Assembly (NCBI GenBank): GCA_033782935.1
Contig: JAWQEG010000286.1
Span: forward strand, 4,725,501 to 4,789,500
Length of the DNA: 64,000 nt
Origin: Petrolisthes cinctipes
Lineage: Eukaryota; Arthropoda; Malacostraca; Decapoda; Porcellanidae
Direction of reading: 5' to 3'
The notes beneath the pieces are model-generated. The model was given only the letters and a program-made list of their open reading frames with translations, ran no database searches and was not told where the DNA came from. The translations under genes were made by a program, and so were the position numbers. How positions within the stretch are numbered: position 1 is the stretch's first letter; the number at the start of each line of letters is the position of its first letter. Below, in pieces: positions 35,948 through 49,346 of the stretch.

Positions 35948-38923
35948 GTGTTAGAGTATTTTCAAAATACATGCTCAAAACATACTGAAAATCGATCTTT
36001 TAGGTGCACAAAAGTCGATATGTGCATGCATCTTCAGTACCCGTTTATATCTCAAATTCAGGCTCAAAACACCCGAAAATTCAATATTTTGGGGTCCCAG
36101 AAGCAATCTGTACATGCCTACTCAGTGTTAGAGTATTTTCAAAATACAGGCCCAAAACATGCTGAAAATCGATATTTTAGATGCCCAAAGTCAATATGTG
36201 CATGTATCTTCTGTACCCGTTTATATCTCAAATTCAGGCTCAAAACACCCGAAAATTCAATATTTTGGGGTCCCAGAAGCAATCTGTACATGCCTACACA
36301 GTGCTAGAATATTTTCAAAATATAGGCTAAAAACATGCTAAAAATCGACATTTTAAGTGCCAAAAAATCGATATCTCAAATTCAGTCCCAAAACACCCGA
36401 AAATTCGATATTTAGAGGTCCCAGAAGGTATCTGTACATGCCTACTCCGTGTTAGAGTATTTTCAAAATACAGGCCAAAAAAATACTGAAAATCGATCTT
36501 TTAGGTGCCCAAAAGTCGATATGTGCATACATCTTCTGTACCCGTTTATATCTCAAATTCTGGCCCTAAACACCCGAAAATTCGATATTTTGGGGTCCCA
36601 GAAGCGATCTGTACATGCCTACTCCGTGTTAGAGTATTTTCAAAATTCAGGCCCAAAACAAGCTGAAAATCGATATTTTTGGTGCCCAAAGTCAATATGT
36701 GCATGTATCTTCTGTACCCGTTTATATCTCAAATTCAGGCTCAAAACACCCGAAAATTCAATATTTTGGGGTCCCAGAAGCAATCTGTACAGTGCTAGAA
36801 TATTTTCAAAATATAGGCTAAAAACATGCTAAAAATCGATCTTTTAGGTGCCAAAAAGTCGATATCTCAAATTCAGTCCCAAAACACCCGAAAATTCGAT
36901 ATTTAGGGGTCCCAGAAGCGATCTGTACATGCCTACTCCGTGTTAGAGTATTTTCAAAATACATGCTCAAAACATATTGAAAATCGATCTTTTAGGTGCC
37001 CAAAAGTCGATATGTGCATGCATCTTCAGTACCCGTTTATATCTCAAATTCAGGCTCAAAACACCCGAAAATTCAATATTTTGGGGTCCCAGAAGCAATC
37101 TGTACATGCCTACTCAGTGTTAGAGTATTTTCAAAATACAGGAACAAAACATGCTGAAAATCGATATTTTAGATGCCCAAAGTCAATATGTGCATGTATC
37201 TTCTGTACCCGTTTATATCTCAAATTCAGGCTCAAAACACCCGAAAATTCAATATTTTGGGGTCCCAGAAGCAATCTGTACATGCCTACACAGTGCTAGA
37301 ATATTTTCAAAATATAGGCTAAAAACATGCTAAAAATCGACATTTTAGGTGCCAAAAAATCGAGATCTCAAATTCAGTCCCAAAACACCCTAAAATTCGA
37401 TATTTAGAGGTCCCAGAAGGTATCTGTACATGCCTACTCCGTGTTAGAGTATTTTCAAAATACATGCCAAAAAAATACTGAAAATCGATCTTTTAGGTGC
37501 CCAAAAGTCGATATGTGCATACATCTTCAGTACCCGTTTATATCTCAAATTCTGGCCCTAAACACCCGCAAATTCGATATTTTGCGGTCCCAGAAGCGAT
37601 CTGTACATGCCTACTCCGTGTTAGAGTATTTTCAAAATTCAGGCCCAAAACATGCTGAAAATCGATATTTTTGGTGCCCAAAGTCAATATGTGCATGGAT
37701 CTTCTGTACCCGTTTATATCTCAAATTCAGGCTCAAAACACCTGACAATTCAATATTTTGGGGTCCCAGAAGCAATCTGTACAGTGCTAGAATATTTTCA
37801 AAATATAGGCTAAAAACATGCTAAAAATCGATCTTTTAGGTGCCAAAAAGTCGATATCTCAAATTCAGTCCCAAAACACCCGAAAATTCGATATTTAGGG
37901 GTCCCAGAAGCGATCTGTACATGCCTACTCCGTGTTAGAGTATTTTCAAAATACATGCTCAAAACATACTGAAAATCGATCTTTTAGGTGCACAAAAGTC
38001 GATATGTGCATGCATCTTCAGTACCCGTTTATATCTCAAATTCAGGCTCAAAACACCCGAAAATTCAATATTTTGGGGTCCCAGAAGCAATCTGTACATG
38101 CCTACTCAGTGTTAGAGTATTTTCAAAATACAGGCCCAAAACATGCTGAAAATCGATATTTTAGATGCCCAAAGTCAATATGTGCATGTATCTTCTGTAC
38201 CCGTTTATATCTCAAATTCAGGCTCAAAACACCCGAAAATTCAATATTTTGGGGTCCCAGAAGCAATCTGTACATGCCTAGACAGTGCTAGAATATTTTC
38301 AAAATATAGGCTAAAAACATGCTAAAAATCGACATTTTAGGTGCCAAAAAATCGATATCTCAAATTCAGTCCCAAAACACCCGAAAATTCGATATTTAGA
38401 GGTCCCAGAAGGTATCTGTACATGCCTACTCCGTGTTAGAGTATTTTCAAAACACAGGCCAAAAAAATACTGAAAATCGATCTTTTAGGTGCCCAAAAGT
38501 CGATATGTGAATACATCTTCTGTACCCGTTTATATCTCAAATTCTGGCCCTAAACACCCGAAAATTCGATATTTTGGGGTCCCAGAAGCGATCTGTACAT
38601 GCCTACTCCGTGTTAGAGTATTTTCAAAATTCAGGCCCAAAACATGCTGAAAATCGATATTTTTGGTGCCCAAAGTCAATATGTGCATGTATCTTCTGTA
38701 CCCGTTTATATCTCAAATTCAGGCTCAAAACACCCGAAAATTCAATATTTTGGGGTCCCAGAAGCAATCTGTACAGTGCTAGAATATTTTCAAAATATAG
38801 GCTAAAAACATGCTAAAAATCGATCTTTTAGGTGCCAAAAAGTCGATATCTCAAATTCAGTCCCAAAACACCCGAAAATTCGATATTTAGGGGTCCCAGA
38901 AGCGATCTGTACATGCCTACTCC
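35948..38923 (+). repeat. three 992-bp hexamer HORs
   Basis: Units start at 35948, 36940 and 37932. The second shows patches of the other A class: GTGCCCAAAAG in its A2, and CATGCC plus CTTCAGTACC in its A1. This is what short gene-conversion tracts between A1 and A2 would leave. Confidence 0.92.
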
Positions 38924-39925
38924 GTGTTAGAGTATTTTCAAAATACATGCTCAAAACATACTGAAAATCGTTCTTTTAGGTGCACAAAAGTCGATATGTG
39001 CATGCATCTTCAGTACCCGTTTATATCTCAAATTCAGGCTCAAAACACCCGAAAATTCAATATTTTGGGGTCCAAGAAGCAATCTGTATATGCCTACTCA
39101 GTGTTAGAGTATTTTCAAAATACAGGCCCAAAACATGCTGAAAATCGATATTTTAGATGCCCAAAGTCAATATGTGCATGTATCTTCTGTACCCGTTTAT
39201 ATCTCAAATTCAGGCTCAAAACACCCGAAAATTCAATATTTTGGGGTCCCAGAAGCAATCTGTACATGCCTACACAGTGCTAGAATATTTTCAAAATATA
39301 GGCTAAAAACATGCTAAAAATCGACATTTTAGGAGCCAAAAAATCGGTATCTCAAATTCAGTCCCAAAACACCCGAAAATTCGATATTTAGAGGTCCCAG
39401 AAGGTATCTGTACATGCCTACTCCGTGTTAGAGTATTTTCAAAATACAGGCCAAAAAAATACTGAAAATCGATCTTTTAGGTGCCCAAAAGTCGATATTT
39501 GCATACATCTTCTGTACTCGTTTATATCTCAAATTCTGGCCCTAAACACCCGAAAATTCGATATTTTGGGGTCCCAGAAGCGATCTGTACATGCCTACTC
39601 CGTGTTAGAGTATTTTCAAAATTCAGGCCCAAAACATGCTGAAAATCGATATTTTTGGTGCCAAAAGTCAATATGTGCATGTATCTTCTGTACCCGTTTA
39701 TATCTCAAATTCAGGCTCAAAACACCCGAAAATTCAATATTTTGGGGTCCCAGAAGCAATCTGTACATGCCTACTCAGTGCTAGAATATTTTCAAAATAT
39801 AGGCTAAAAACATGCTAAAAATCGATCTTTTAGGTGCCAAAAAGTCGATATCTCAAATTCAGTCCCAAAACACCCGAAAATTCGATATTTAGGGGTCCCA
39901 GAAGCGATCTGTACATGCCTACTCC
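38924..39925 (+). repeat. 1,002-bp hexamer with undeleted B1
   Basis: A2, B2, C2, A1 39425, B1 39602-39777 (176 bp, TGCCTACTCAG present), C1 39778. It anticipates the right-hand B1 form. Confidence 0.92.
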
Positions 39926-40917
39926 GTGTTAGAGTATTTTCAAAATACATGCTCAAAACATACTGAAAATCGATCTTTTAGGTGCACAAAAGTCGATATG
40001 TGCATGCATCTTCTGTACCCGTTTATATCTCAAATTCAGGCTCAAAACACCCGAAAATTCAATATTTTGGGGTCCCAGAAGCAATCTGTACATGCCTACT
40101 CAGTGTTAGAGTATTTTCAAAATACAGGCCCAAAACATGCTGAAAATCGATATTTTAGATGCCCAAAGTCAATATGTGCATGTATCTTCTGTACCCGTTT
40201 ATATCTCAAATTCAGGCTCAAAACACCCGAAAATTCAATATTTTGGGGTCCCAGAAGCAATCTGTACATGCCTACACAGTGCTAGAATATTTTCAAAATA
40301 TAGGCTAAAAACATGCTAAAAATCGACATTTTAGGTGCCAAAAAATCGATATCTGAAATTCAGTCCCAAAACACCCGAAAATTCGATATTTAGAGGTCCC
40401 AGAAGGTATCTGTACATGCCTACTCCGTGTTAGAGTATTTTCAAAATACAGGCCAAAAAAATAATGAAAATCGATCTTTTAGGTGCCCAAAAGTCGATAT
40501 GTGCATACATCTTCTGTACCCGTTTATATCTCAAATTCTGGCCCTAAACACCCGAAAATTCGATATTTTGGGGTCCCAGAAGCGATCTGTACATGCCTAC
40601 TCCGTGTTAGAGTATTTTCAAAATTCAGGCCCAAAACATGCTGAAAATCGATATTTTTGGTGCCTAAAGTCAATATGTGCATGTATCTTCTGTACCCGTT
40701 TATATCTCAAATTCAGGCTCAAAACACCCGAAAATTCAATATTTTGGGGTCCCAGAAGCAATCTGTACAGTGCTAGAATATTTTCAAAATATAGGCTAAA
40801 AACATGCTAAAAATCGATCTTTTAGGTGCCAAAAAGTCGATATCTCAAATTCAGTCCCAAAACACCCGAAAATTCGATATTTAGGGGTCCCAGAAGCGAT
40901 CTGTACATGCCTACTCC
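39926..40917 (+). repeat. 992-bp hexamer HOR, last with left-type A1
   Basis: Canonical order. A1 at 40427 still has CCAAAAAAATAATG and GCATACATC. This is the last A1 of the left subfamily. Confidence 0.92.
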
Positions 40918-41408
40918 GTGTTAGAGTATTTTCAAAATACATGCTCAAAACATATTGAAAATCGATCTTTTAGGTGCACAAAAGTCGATATGTGCATGCA
41001 TCTTCAGTACCCGTTTATATCTCAAATTCAGGCTCAAAACACCCGAAAATTCAATATTTTGGGGTCCCAGAAGCAATCTGTACATGCCTACTCAGTGTTA
41101 GAGTATTTTCAAAATACAGGCCCAAAACATGCTGAAAATCGATATTTTAGATGCCCAAAGTCAATATGTGCATGTATCTTCTGTACCCGTTTATATCTCA
41201 AATTCAGGCTCAAAACACCCGAAAATTCAATATTTTGGGGTCCAAGAAGCGATCTGTACAGTGCTAGAATATTTTCAAAATATAGGCTAAAAACATGCTA
41301 AAAATCGATCTTTTAGGTGCCAAAAAGTCGATATCTCAAATTCAGTCCCAAAACACCCGAAAATTCGATATTTAGGGGTCCCAGAAGCGATCTGTACATG
41401 CCTACTCC
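40918..41408 (+). repeat. 491-bp trimer (A2 - B2/B1 - C1)
   Basis: A2 40918, B2/B1 hybrid (GGTCCAAGAAGCGATCTG, 166 bp), C1 to 41408. It is of the same type as 13013-13503 and lies at the subfamily boundary. Confidence 0.91.
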
Positions 41409-42400
41409 GTGTTAGAGTATTTTCAAAATACATGCTCAAAACATACTGAAAATCGATCTTTTAGGTGCACAAAAGTCGATATGTGCATGCATTTTCAGTA
41501 CCCGTTTATATCTCAAATTCAGGCTTAAAACACCCGAAAATTCAATATTTTGGGGTCCCAGAAGCAATCTGTACATGCCTACTCAGTGTTAGAGTATTTT
41601 TAAAATACAGGCCCAAAACATGCTGAAAATCGATATTTTAGATGCCCAAAGTCAATATGTGCATGTATCTTCTGTACCCGTTTATATCTCAAATTCAGGC
41701 TCAAAACACCCGAAAATTCAATATTTTGGGGTCCCAGAAGCAATCTGTACATGCCTACACAGTGCTAGAATATTTTCAAAATATAGGCTAAAAGCATGCT
41801 AAAAATCGACATCTTAGGTGCCAAAAAATCGATATCTCAAATTCAGTCCCAAAACATCCGAAAATTCGATATTTAGAGGTCCCAGATAGTATCTGTACAT
41901 GCCTACTCCGTGTTAGAGTATTTTCAAAATACAGGCCAAAAACATACTGAAAATCGATCTTTTAGGTGCCCAAAAGTCGATATGTGCATGCATCTTCTGT
42001 ACCCGTTTATATCTCAAATTCTGGCCCTAAACACCCGAAAATTCGATATTTTGGGGTCCCAGAAGCGATCTGTACATGCCTACTCCGTGTTAGAGTATTT
42101 TCAAAATTCAGGCCCAAAACATGCTGAAAATCGATATTTTAGATGCCCAAAGTCAATATGTGCATGTATCTTCTGTACCCGTTTATATCTCAAATTCAGG
42201 CTCAAAACACCCGAAAATTCAATATTTTGGGGTCCCAGAAGCAATCTGTACAGTGCTAGAATATTTTTTAAATATAGGCTAAAAACATGCTAAAAATCGA
42301 TCTTTTAGGTGCCAAAAAGTCGATATCTCAAATTCAGTCCCAAAAAACCCGAAAATTCGATATTTAGGGGTCCCAGAAGCGATCTGTACATGCCTACTCC
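41409..42400 (+). repeat. 992-bp hexamer HOR of right subfamily
   Basis: A2 41409, B2 41586 (TTTTTAAAATACAGG), C2 41762 (AAAAGCATGC, CGACATCTTAGG), A1' 41910, B1' 42087 (166 bp, TTTTAGATGCCC), C1 42253 (ATTTTTTAAATATAGG). It matches 47030-48020 marker for marker. Confidence 0.92.
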
Positions 42401-43225
42401 GTGTTAGAGTATTTTCAAAATACATGCTCAAAACATACTGAAAATCGATCTTTTAGGTGCACTAAAGTCGATATGTGCATGCATCTTCAGTACCCGTTTA
42501 TATCTCAAATTCAGGCTCAAAACACCCGAAAATTCAATATTTTGGGGTCCCAGAAGCAATCTGTACATGCCTACTCAGTGTTAGAGTATTTTCAAAATAC
42601 AGGCCCAAAACATGCTGAAAATCGATATTTTAGATGCCCAAAGTCAATATGTGCATGTATCTTCTGTACCCGTTTATATCTCAAATTCAGGCTCAAAACA
42701 CCCGAAAATTCAACATTTTGGGGTCCCAGGAGCAATCTGTACATGCCTACACAGTGCTAGAATATTTTCAAAATATAGGCTAAAAACATGCTAAAAATCG
42801 ATCTTTTAGGTGCCAAAAAGTCGATATCTCAAATTCAGTCCCAAAACACCCGAAAATTCGATATTTTTGGGTCCCAGAAGCAATCTGTACATGCCTACTC
42901 AGTGTTAGAGTATTTTCAAAATACAGGCCCAAAACATGCTGAAAATCGATATTTTAGATGCCCAAAGTCAATATGTGCATGTATCTTCTGTACCCGTTTA
43001 TATCTCAAATTCAGGCTCAAAACATCCGAAAATTCAATATTTTGGGGTCCCAGAAGCAATCTGTACATGCCTACTCAGTGCTAGAATATTTTCAAAATAT
43101 AGGATAAAAACATGCAAAAAATCGATCTTTTAGGTGCCAAAAAGTCGATATCTCAAATTCAGTCCCAAAACACCCGAAAATTCGATATTTAGGGGTCCCA
43201 GAAGCGATCTGTACATGCCTACTCC
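42401..43225 (+). repeat. 825-bp word A2-B2-C-B2-C, copy 1
   Basis: A2 42401, B2 42578, C 42754, B2 42902, C 43078. The first C ends CGATATTTTTGGGTCCC; the second has CATGCAAAAAATCG. Repeated at 48021, 54672 and 59222. Confidence 0.92.
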
Positions 43226-43903
43226 GTGTTAGAGTATTTTCAAAATACATGCTCAAAACATACTGAAAATCGATCTTTTAGGTGCACAAAAGTCGATATG
43301 TGCATGAATCTTCAGTACCCGTTTATATCTCAAATTCAGGCTCAAAACACCCGAAAATTCAATATTTTGGGGTCCCAGAAGCAATCTGTACATGCCTATA
43401 CAGTGCTAGAATATTTTCAAAATATAGGCTAAAAACATGCTAAAAATCGACATTTTAGGTGTCAAAAAATCGATATCTCAAATTCAGTCCCAAAACCCCC
43501 GAAAATTCGATATTTAGAGGTCCCAGAAGGTATCTGTACATGCCTACTCCGTGTTAGAGTATTTTCAAAATACAGGCCAAAAACATACTGAAAATTGATC
43601 TTTTAGGTGCCCAAAAGTCGATATGTGCATGCATCTTCTGTACCCGTTTATATCTCAAATTCTGGCCCTAAACACCCGAAAATTCGATATTTTGGGGTCC
43701 CAGAAGCGATCTGTACATGCCTACTCCGTGTTAGAGTATTTTCAAAATTCAGGCCCAAAACATGCTGAAAATCGATATTTTTGGTGCCCAAAGTCAATAT
43801 GTGCATGTATCTTCTGTACCCGTTTATATCTCAAATTCAGTCCCAAAACACCCGAAAATTCGATATTTAGGGGTCCCAGAAGCGATCTGTACATGCCTAC
43901 TCA
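43226..43903 (+). repeat. 678-bp unit A2-C2-A1'-B1/C1
   Basis: A2 43226, C2 43403 (GTGTCAAAAAATCG, CCCAAAACCCCCG), A1' 43551, B1/C1 hybrid 43728-43903. The hybrid switches from CTCAAATTCAG to the C-type end CCCAAAACACCCG...TTTAGGGG. Confidence 0.9.
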
Positions 43904-44729
43904 GTGTTAGAGTATTTTCAAAATACATGCTCAAAACATACTGAAAATCGATCTTTTAGGTGCACAAAAGTCGATATGTGCATGCATCTTCAGTACCCGT
44001 TTATATCTCAAATTCAGGCTCAAAACACCCGAAAATTCAATATTTTGGGGTCCCAGAAGCAATCTGTACATGCCTACACAGTGCTAGAATATCTTCAAAA
44101 TATAGGCTAAAAACATGCTAAAAATCGACATTTTAGGTGCCAAAAAATCGATATCTCAAATTCAGTCCCAAAACACCCGAAAATTCGATATTTAGAGGTC
44201 CCAGAAGGTATCTGTACATGCTTACTCCGTGTTAGAGTATTTTCAAAATACAGGCCAAAAACATACTGAAAATCGATCTTTTAGGTGCCCAAAAGTCGAT
44301 ATGTGCATGCATCTTCTGTACCCGTTTATATCTCAAATTCTGGCCCTAAACACCCGAAAATTCGATATTTTGGGGTCCCAGAAACGATCTGTACATGCCT
44401 ACTCCGTGTTAGAGTATTTTCAAAATTCAGGCCCAAAACATGCTGAAAATCGATATTTTTGGTGCCCAAAGTCAATATGTGCATGTATCTTCTGTACCCG
44501 TTTATATCTCTAATTCAGGCTCAAAACACCCGAAAATTCAATATTTTGGGGTCCCAGGAGCAATCTGTACATGCCTACTCAGTGCTAGAATATTTTCAAA
44601 ATATAGGCTAAAAACATGCTAAAAATCGATCTTTTAGGTGCCAAAAAGTCGATATCTCAAATTCAGTCCCAAAACACCCGAAAATTCGATATTTAGGGGT
44701 CCCAGAAGCGATCTGTACATGCCTACTCC
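43904..44729 (+). repeat. 826-bp word A2-C2-A1'-B1-C1, marked copy 1
   Basis: A2 43904, C2 44081, A1' 44229, B1 44406 (176 bp), C1 44582. Four markers: AATATCTTCAAAAT, CATGCTTACTCC, CTCTAATTCAGG, CCCAGGAGC. All recur at 46204 and 49347. Confidence 0.92.
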
Positions 44730-45377
44730 GTGTTAGAGTATTTTCAAAATACATGCTCAAAACATACTGAAAATCGATCTTTTAGGTGCACAAAAGTCGA
44801 TATGTGCATGCATCTTCTGTACCCGTTTATATCTCAAATTCAGGCTCAAAACACCCGAAAATTCAACATTTTTGGGTCCCAGAAGCAATCTGTACATGCC
44901 TACACAGTGCTAGAATATTTTCAAAATATAGGCTAAAAACATGCTAAAAATCGATCTTTTAGGTGCCAAAAAGTCGATATCTCAAATTCAGTCCCAAAAC
45001 ACCCGAAAATTCGATATTTTTGGGTCCCAGAAGCAATCTGTACATTCTTACTCAGTGTTAGAGTATTTTCAAAATACTGGCCCAAAACATGCTAAAATCG
45101 ATATTTTAGATGCCCAAAGTCAATATGTGCATGTATCTTCTGTACCCGTTTATATCTCAAATTCAGGCTCAAAACATCCGAAAATTCAATATTTTAGGGT
45201 CCCAGAAGCAATCTGTACATGCCTACTCAGTGCTAGAATATTTTCAAAATATAGGCTAAAAACATGCAAAAAATCGATCTTTTAGGTGCCAAAAAGTCGA
45301 TATCTCAAATTCAGTCCCAAAACACCCGAAAATTCGATATTTAGGGGTCCCAGAAGCGATCTGTACATGCCTACTCC
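44730..45377 (+). repeat. 648-bp unit A2-C-B2-C
   Basis: A2 44730, C 44907 (ends TTTTTGGGTCCC), B2 45055 (175 bp, CATGCTAAAATCG and AATACTGGCCC), C 45230. Its B2 and last C recur at 50173-50495. Confidence 0.9.
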
Positions 45378-46203
45378 GTGTTAGAGTATTTTCAAAATAC
45401 ATGCTCAAAACATACTGAAAATCGATCTTTTAGGTGCACAAAAGTCGATATGTGCATGCATCTTCAGTACCCGTTTATATCTCAAATTCAGGCTCAAAAC
45501 ACCCGAAAATTCAATATTTTGGGGTCCCAGAAGCAATCTGTACATGCCTATACAGTGCTAGAATATTTTCAAAATATAGGCTAAAAACATGCTAAAAATC
45601 GACATTTTAGGTGCCAAAAAATCGATATCTCAAATTCAGTCCCAAAACACCCGAAAATTCGATATTTATAGGTCCCAGAAGGTATCTGTACATGCCTACT
45701 CCGTGTTAGAGTATTTTCAAAATACAGGCCAAAAACATACTGAAAATCGATCTTTTAGGTGCCTAAAAGTCGATATGTGCATGCATCTTCTGTACCCGTT
45801 TATATCTCAAATTCTGGCCCTAAACACCCGAAAATTCGATATTTTGGGGTCCCAGAAGCGATCTGTACATGCCTACTCCGTGTTAGAGTATTTTCAAAAT
45901 TCAGGCCCAAAACATGCTGAAAATCGATATTTTTGGTGCCCAAAGTCAATATGTGCATGTATCTTCTGTACCCGTTTATATCTCAAATTCAGGCTCAAAA
46001 CATCCGAAAATTCAATATTTTGGGGTCCCACAAGCAATCTGTACATGCCTACTCAGTGCTAGAATATTTTCAAAATATATGCTAAAAACATGCTAAAAAT
46101 CGATCTTTTAGGTGCCAAAAAGTCGATATCTCAAATTCAGTCCCAAAACACCCGAAAATTCGATATTTAGGGGTCCCAGAAGCGATCTGTACATGCCTAC
46201 TCC
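45378..46203 (+). repeat. 826-bp word A2-C2-A1'-B1-C1
   Basis: A2 45378, C2 45555 (TTTATAGGTCCC), A1' 45703 (GTGCCTAAAAG), B1 45880 (GGTCCCACAAGC), C1 46056 (AATATATGCTAAAAAC). It recurs at 50496 with the same markers. Confidence 0.92.
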
Positions 46204-47029
46204 GTGTTAGAGTATTTTCAAAATACATGCTCAAAACATACTGAAAATCGATCTTTTAGGTGCACAAAAGTCGATATGTGCATGCATCTTCAGTACCCGT
46301 TTATATCTCAAATTCAGGCTCAAAACACCCGAAAATTCAATATTTTGGGGTCCCAGAAGCAATCTGTACATGCCTACACAGTGCTAGAATATCTTCAAAA
46401 TATAGGCTAAAAACATGCTAAAAATCGACATTTTAGGTGCCAAAAAATCGATATCTCAAATTCAGTCCCAAAACACCCGAAAATTCGATATTTAGAGGTC
46501 CCAGAAGGTATCTGTACATGCTTACTCCGTGTTAGATTATTTTCAAAATACAGGCCAAAAACATACTGAAAATCGATCTTTTAGGTGCCCAAAAGTCGAT
46601 ATGTGCATGCATCTTCTGTACCCGTTTATATCTCAAATTCTGGCCCTAAACACCCGAAAATTCGATATTTTGGGGTCCCAGAAGCGATCTGTACATGCCT
46701 ACTCCGTGTTAGAGTATTTTCAAAATTCAGGCCCAAAACATGCTGAAAATCGATATTTTTGGTGCCCAAAGTCAATATGTGCATGTATCTTCTGTACCCG
46801 TTTATATCTCTAATTCAGGCTCAAAACACCCGAAAATTCAATATTTTGGGGTCCCAGGAGCAATCTGTACATGCCTACTCAGTGCAAGAATATTTTCAAA
46901 ATATAGGCTAAAAACATGCTAAAAATCGATCTTTTAGGTGCCAAAAAGTCGATATCTCAAATTCAGTCCCAAAACACCCGAAAATTCGATATTTAGGGGT
47001 CCCAGAAGCGATCTGTACATGCCTACTCC
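46204..47029 (+). repeat. 826-bp word, marked copy 2
   Basis: A2 46204, C2 46381, A1' 46529 (GTTAGATTAT), B1 46706, C1 46882 (GTGCAAGAAT). It carries all four markers of 43904-44729. Confidence 0.92.
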
Positions 47030-48020
47030 GTGTTAGAGTATTTTCAAAATACATGCTCAAAACATACTGAAAATCGATCTTTTAGGTGCACAAAAGTCGA
47101 TATGTGCATGCATCTTCAGTACCCGTTTATATCTCAAATTCAGGCTCAAAACACCCGAAAATTCAATATTTTGGGGTCCCAGAAGCAATCTGTACATGCC
47201 TACTCAGTGTTAGAGTATTTTTAAAATACAGGCCCAAAACATGCTGAAAATCGATATTTTAGATGCCCAAAGTCAATATGTGCATGTATCTTCTGTACCC
47301 GTTTATATCTCAAATTCAGGCTCAAAACACCCGAAAATTCAATATTTTGGGGTCCCAGAAGCAATCTGTACATGCCTACACAGTGCTAGATATTTTCAAA
47401 ATATAGGCTAAAAGCATGCTAAAAATCGACATCTTAGGTGCCAAAAAATCGATATCTCAAATTCAGTCCCAAAACATCCGAAAATTCGATATTTAGAGGT
47501 CCCAGATAGTATCTGTACATGCCTACTCCGTGTTAGAGTATTTTCAAAATACAGGCCAAAAACATACTGAAAATCGATCTTTTAGGTGCCCAAAAGTCGA
47601 TATGTGCATGCATCTTCTGTACCCGTTTATATCTCAAATTCTGGAACTAAACACCCGAAAATTCGATATTTTGGGGTCCCAGAAGCGATCTGTACATGCC
47701 TACTCCGTGTTAGAGTATTTTCAAAATTCAGGCCCAAAACATGCTGAAAATCGATATTTTAGATGCCCAAAGTCAATATGTGCATGTATCTTCTGTACCC
47801 GTTTATATCTCAAATTCAGGCTCAAAACACCCGAAAATTCAATATTTTGGGGTCCCAGAAGCAATCTGTACAGTGCTAGAATATTTTTTAAATATAGGCT
47901 AAAAACATGCTAAAAATCGATCTTTTAGGTGCCAAAAAGTCGATATCTCAAATTCAGTCCCAAAAAACCCGAAAATTCGATATTTAGGGGTCCCAGAAGC
48001 GATCTGTACATGCCTACTCC
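47030..48020 (+). repeat. 991-bp hexamer, start of second 5.6-kb superunit
   Basis: It matches 41409-42400: B2 47207 with TTTTTAAAATACAGG, C2 47383 (147 bp, GTGCTAGATATT), A1' 47530 (TCTGGAACTAAAC), B1' 47707, C1 47873 with ATTTTTTAAATATAGG. Confidence 0.92.
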
Positions 48021-48845
48021 GTGTTAGAGTATTTTCAAAATACATGCTCAAAACATACTGAAAATCGATCTTTTAGGTGCACTAAAGTCGATATGTGCAT
48101 GCATCTTCAGTACCCGTTTATATCTCAAATTCAGGCTCAAAACACCCGAAAATTCAATATTTTGGGGTCCCAGAAGCAATCTGTACATGCCTACTCAGTG
48201 TTAGAGTATTTTCAAAATACAGGCCCAAAACATGCTGAAAATCGATATTTTAGATGCCCAAAGTCAATATGTGCATGTATCTTCTGTACCCGTTTATATC
48301 TCAAATTCAGGCTCAAAACACCCGAAAATTCAATATTTTGGGGTCCCAGGAGCAATCTGTACATGCCTACACAGTGCTAGAATATTTTCAAAATATAGGC
48401 TAAAAACATGCTAAAAATTGATCTTTTAGGTGCCAAAAAGTCGATATCTCAAATTCAGTCCCAAAACACCCGAAAATTCGATATTTTTGGGTCCCAGAAG
48501 CAATCTGTACATGCCTACTCAGTGTTAGAGTATTTTCAAAATACAGGCCCAAAACATGCTGAAAATCGATATTTTAGATGCCCAAAGTCAATATGTGCAT
48601 ATATCTTCTGTACCCGTTTATATCTCAAATTCAGGCTCAAAACATCCGAAAATTCAATATTTTGGGGTCCCAGAAGCAATCTGTACATGCCTACTCAGTG
48701 CTAGAATATTTTCAAAATATAGGTTAAAAACATGCAAAAAATCGATCTTTTAGGTGCCAAAAAGTCGATATCTCAAATTCAGTCCCAAAACACCCGAAAA
48801 TTCGATATTTAGGGGTCCCAGAAGCGATCTGTACATGCCTACTCC
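48021..48845 (+). repeat. 825-bp word A2-B2-C-B2-C, copy 2
   Basis: Offset 5,620 bp from copy 1. It shares GGTGCACTAAAG in A2 and CCCAGGAGC in B2. Confidence 0.92.
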
Positions 48846-49346
48846 GTGTTAGAGTATTTTCAAAATACATGCTCAAAACATACTGAAAATCGATCTTTTA
48901 GGTGCACAAAAGTCGATATGTGCATGAATCTTCAGTACCCGTTTATATCTCAAATTCAGGCTCAAAACACCCGAAAATTCAATATTTTGGGGTCCCAGAA
49001 GCAATCTGTACATGCCTATACAGTGCTAGAATATTTTCAAAATATAGGCTAAAAACATGCTAAAAATCGACATTTTAGGTGTCAAAAAATCGATATCTCA
49101 AATTCAGTCCCAAAACCCCCGAAAATTCGATATTTAGAGGTCCCAGAAGGTATCTGTACATGCCTACTCCGTGTTAGAGTATTTTCAAAATTCAGGCCCA
49201 AAACATGCTGAAAATCGATATTTTTGGTGCCCAAAGTCAATATGTGCATGTATCTTCTGTACCCGTTTATATCTCAAATTCAGTCCCAAAACACCCGAAA
49301 ATTCGATATTTAGGGGTCCCAGAAGCGATCTGTACATGCCTACTCA
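48846..49346 (+). repeat. 501-bp unit A2-C2-B1/C1
   Basis: A2 48846, C2 49023, B1/C1 49171-49346. It equals 43226-43903 with the 177-bp A1' precisely removed, so C2 is followed directly by B1. Confidence 0.91.
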
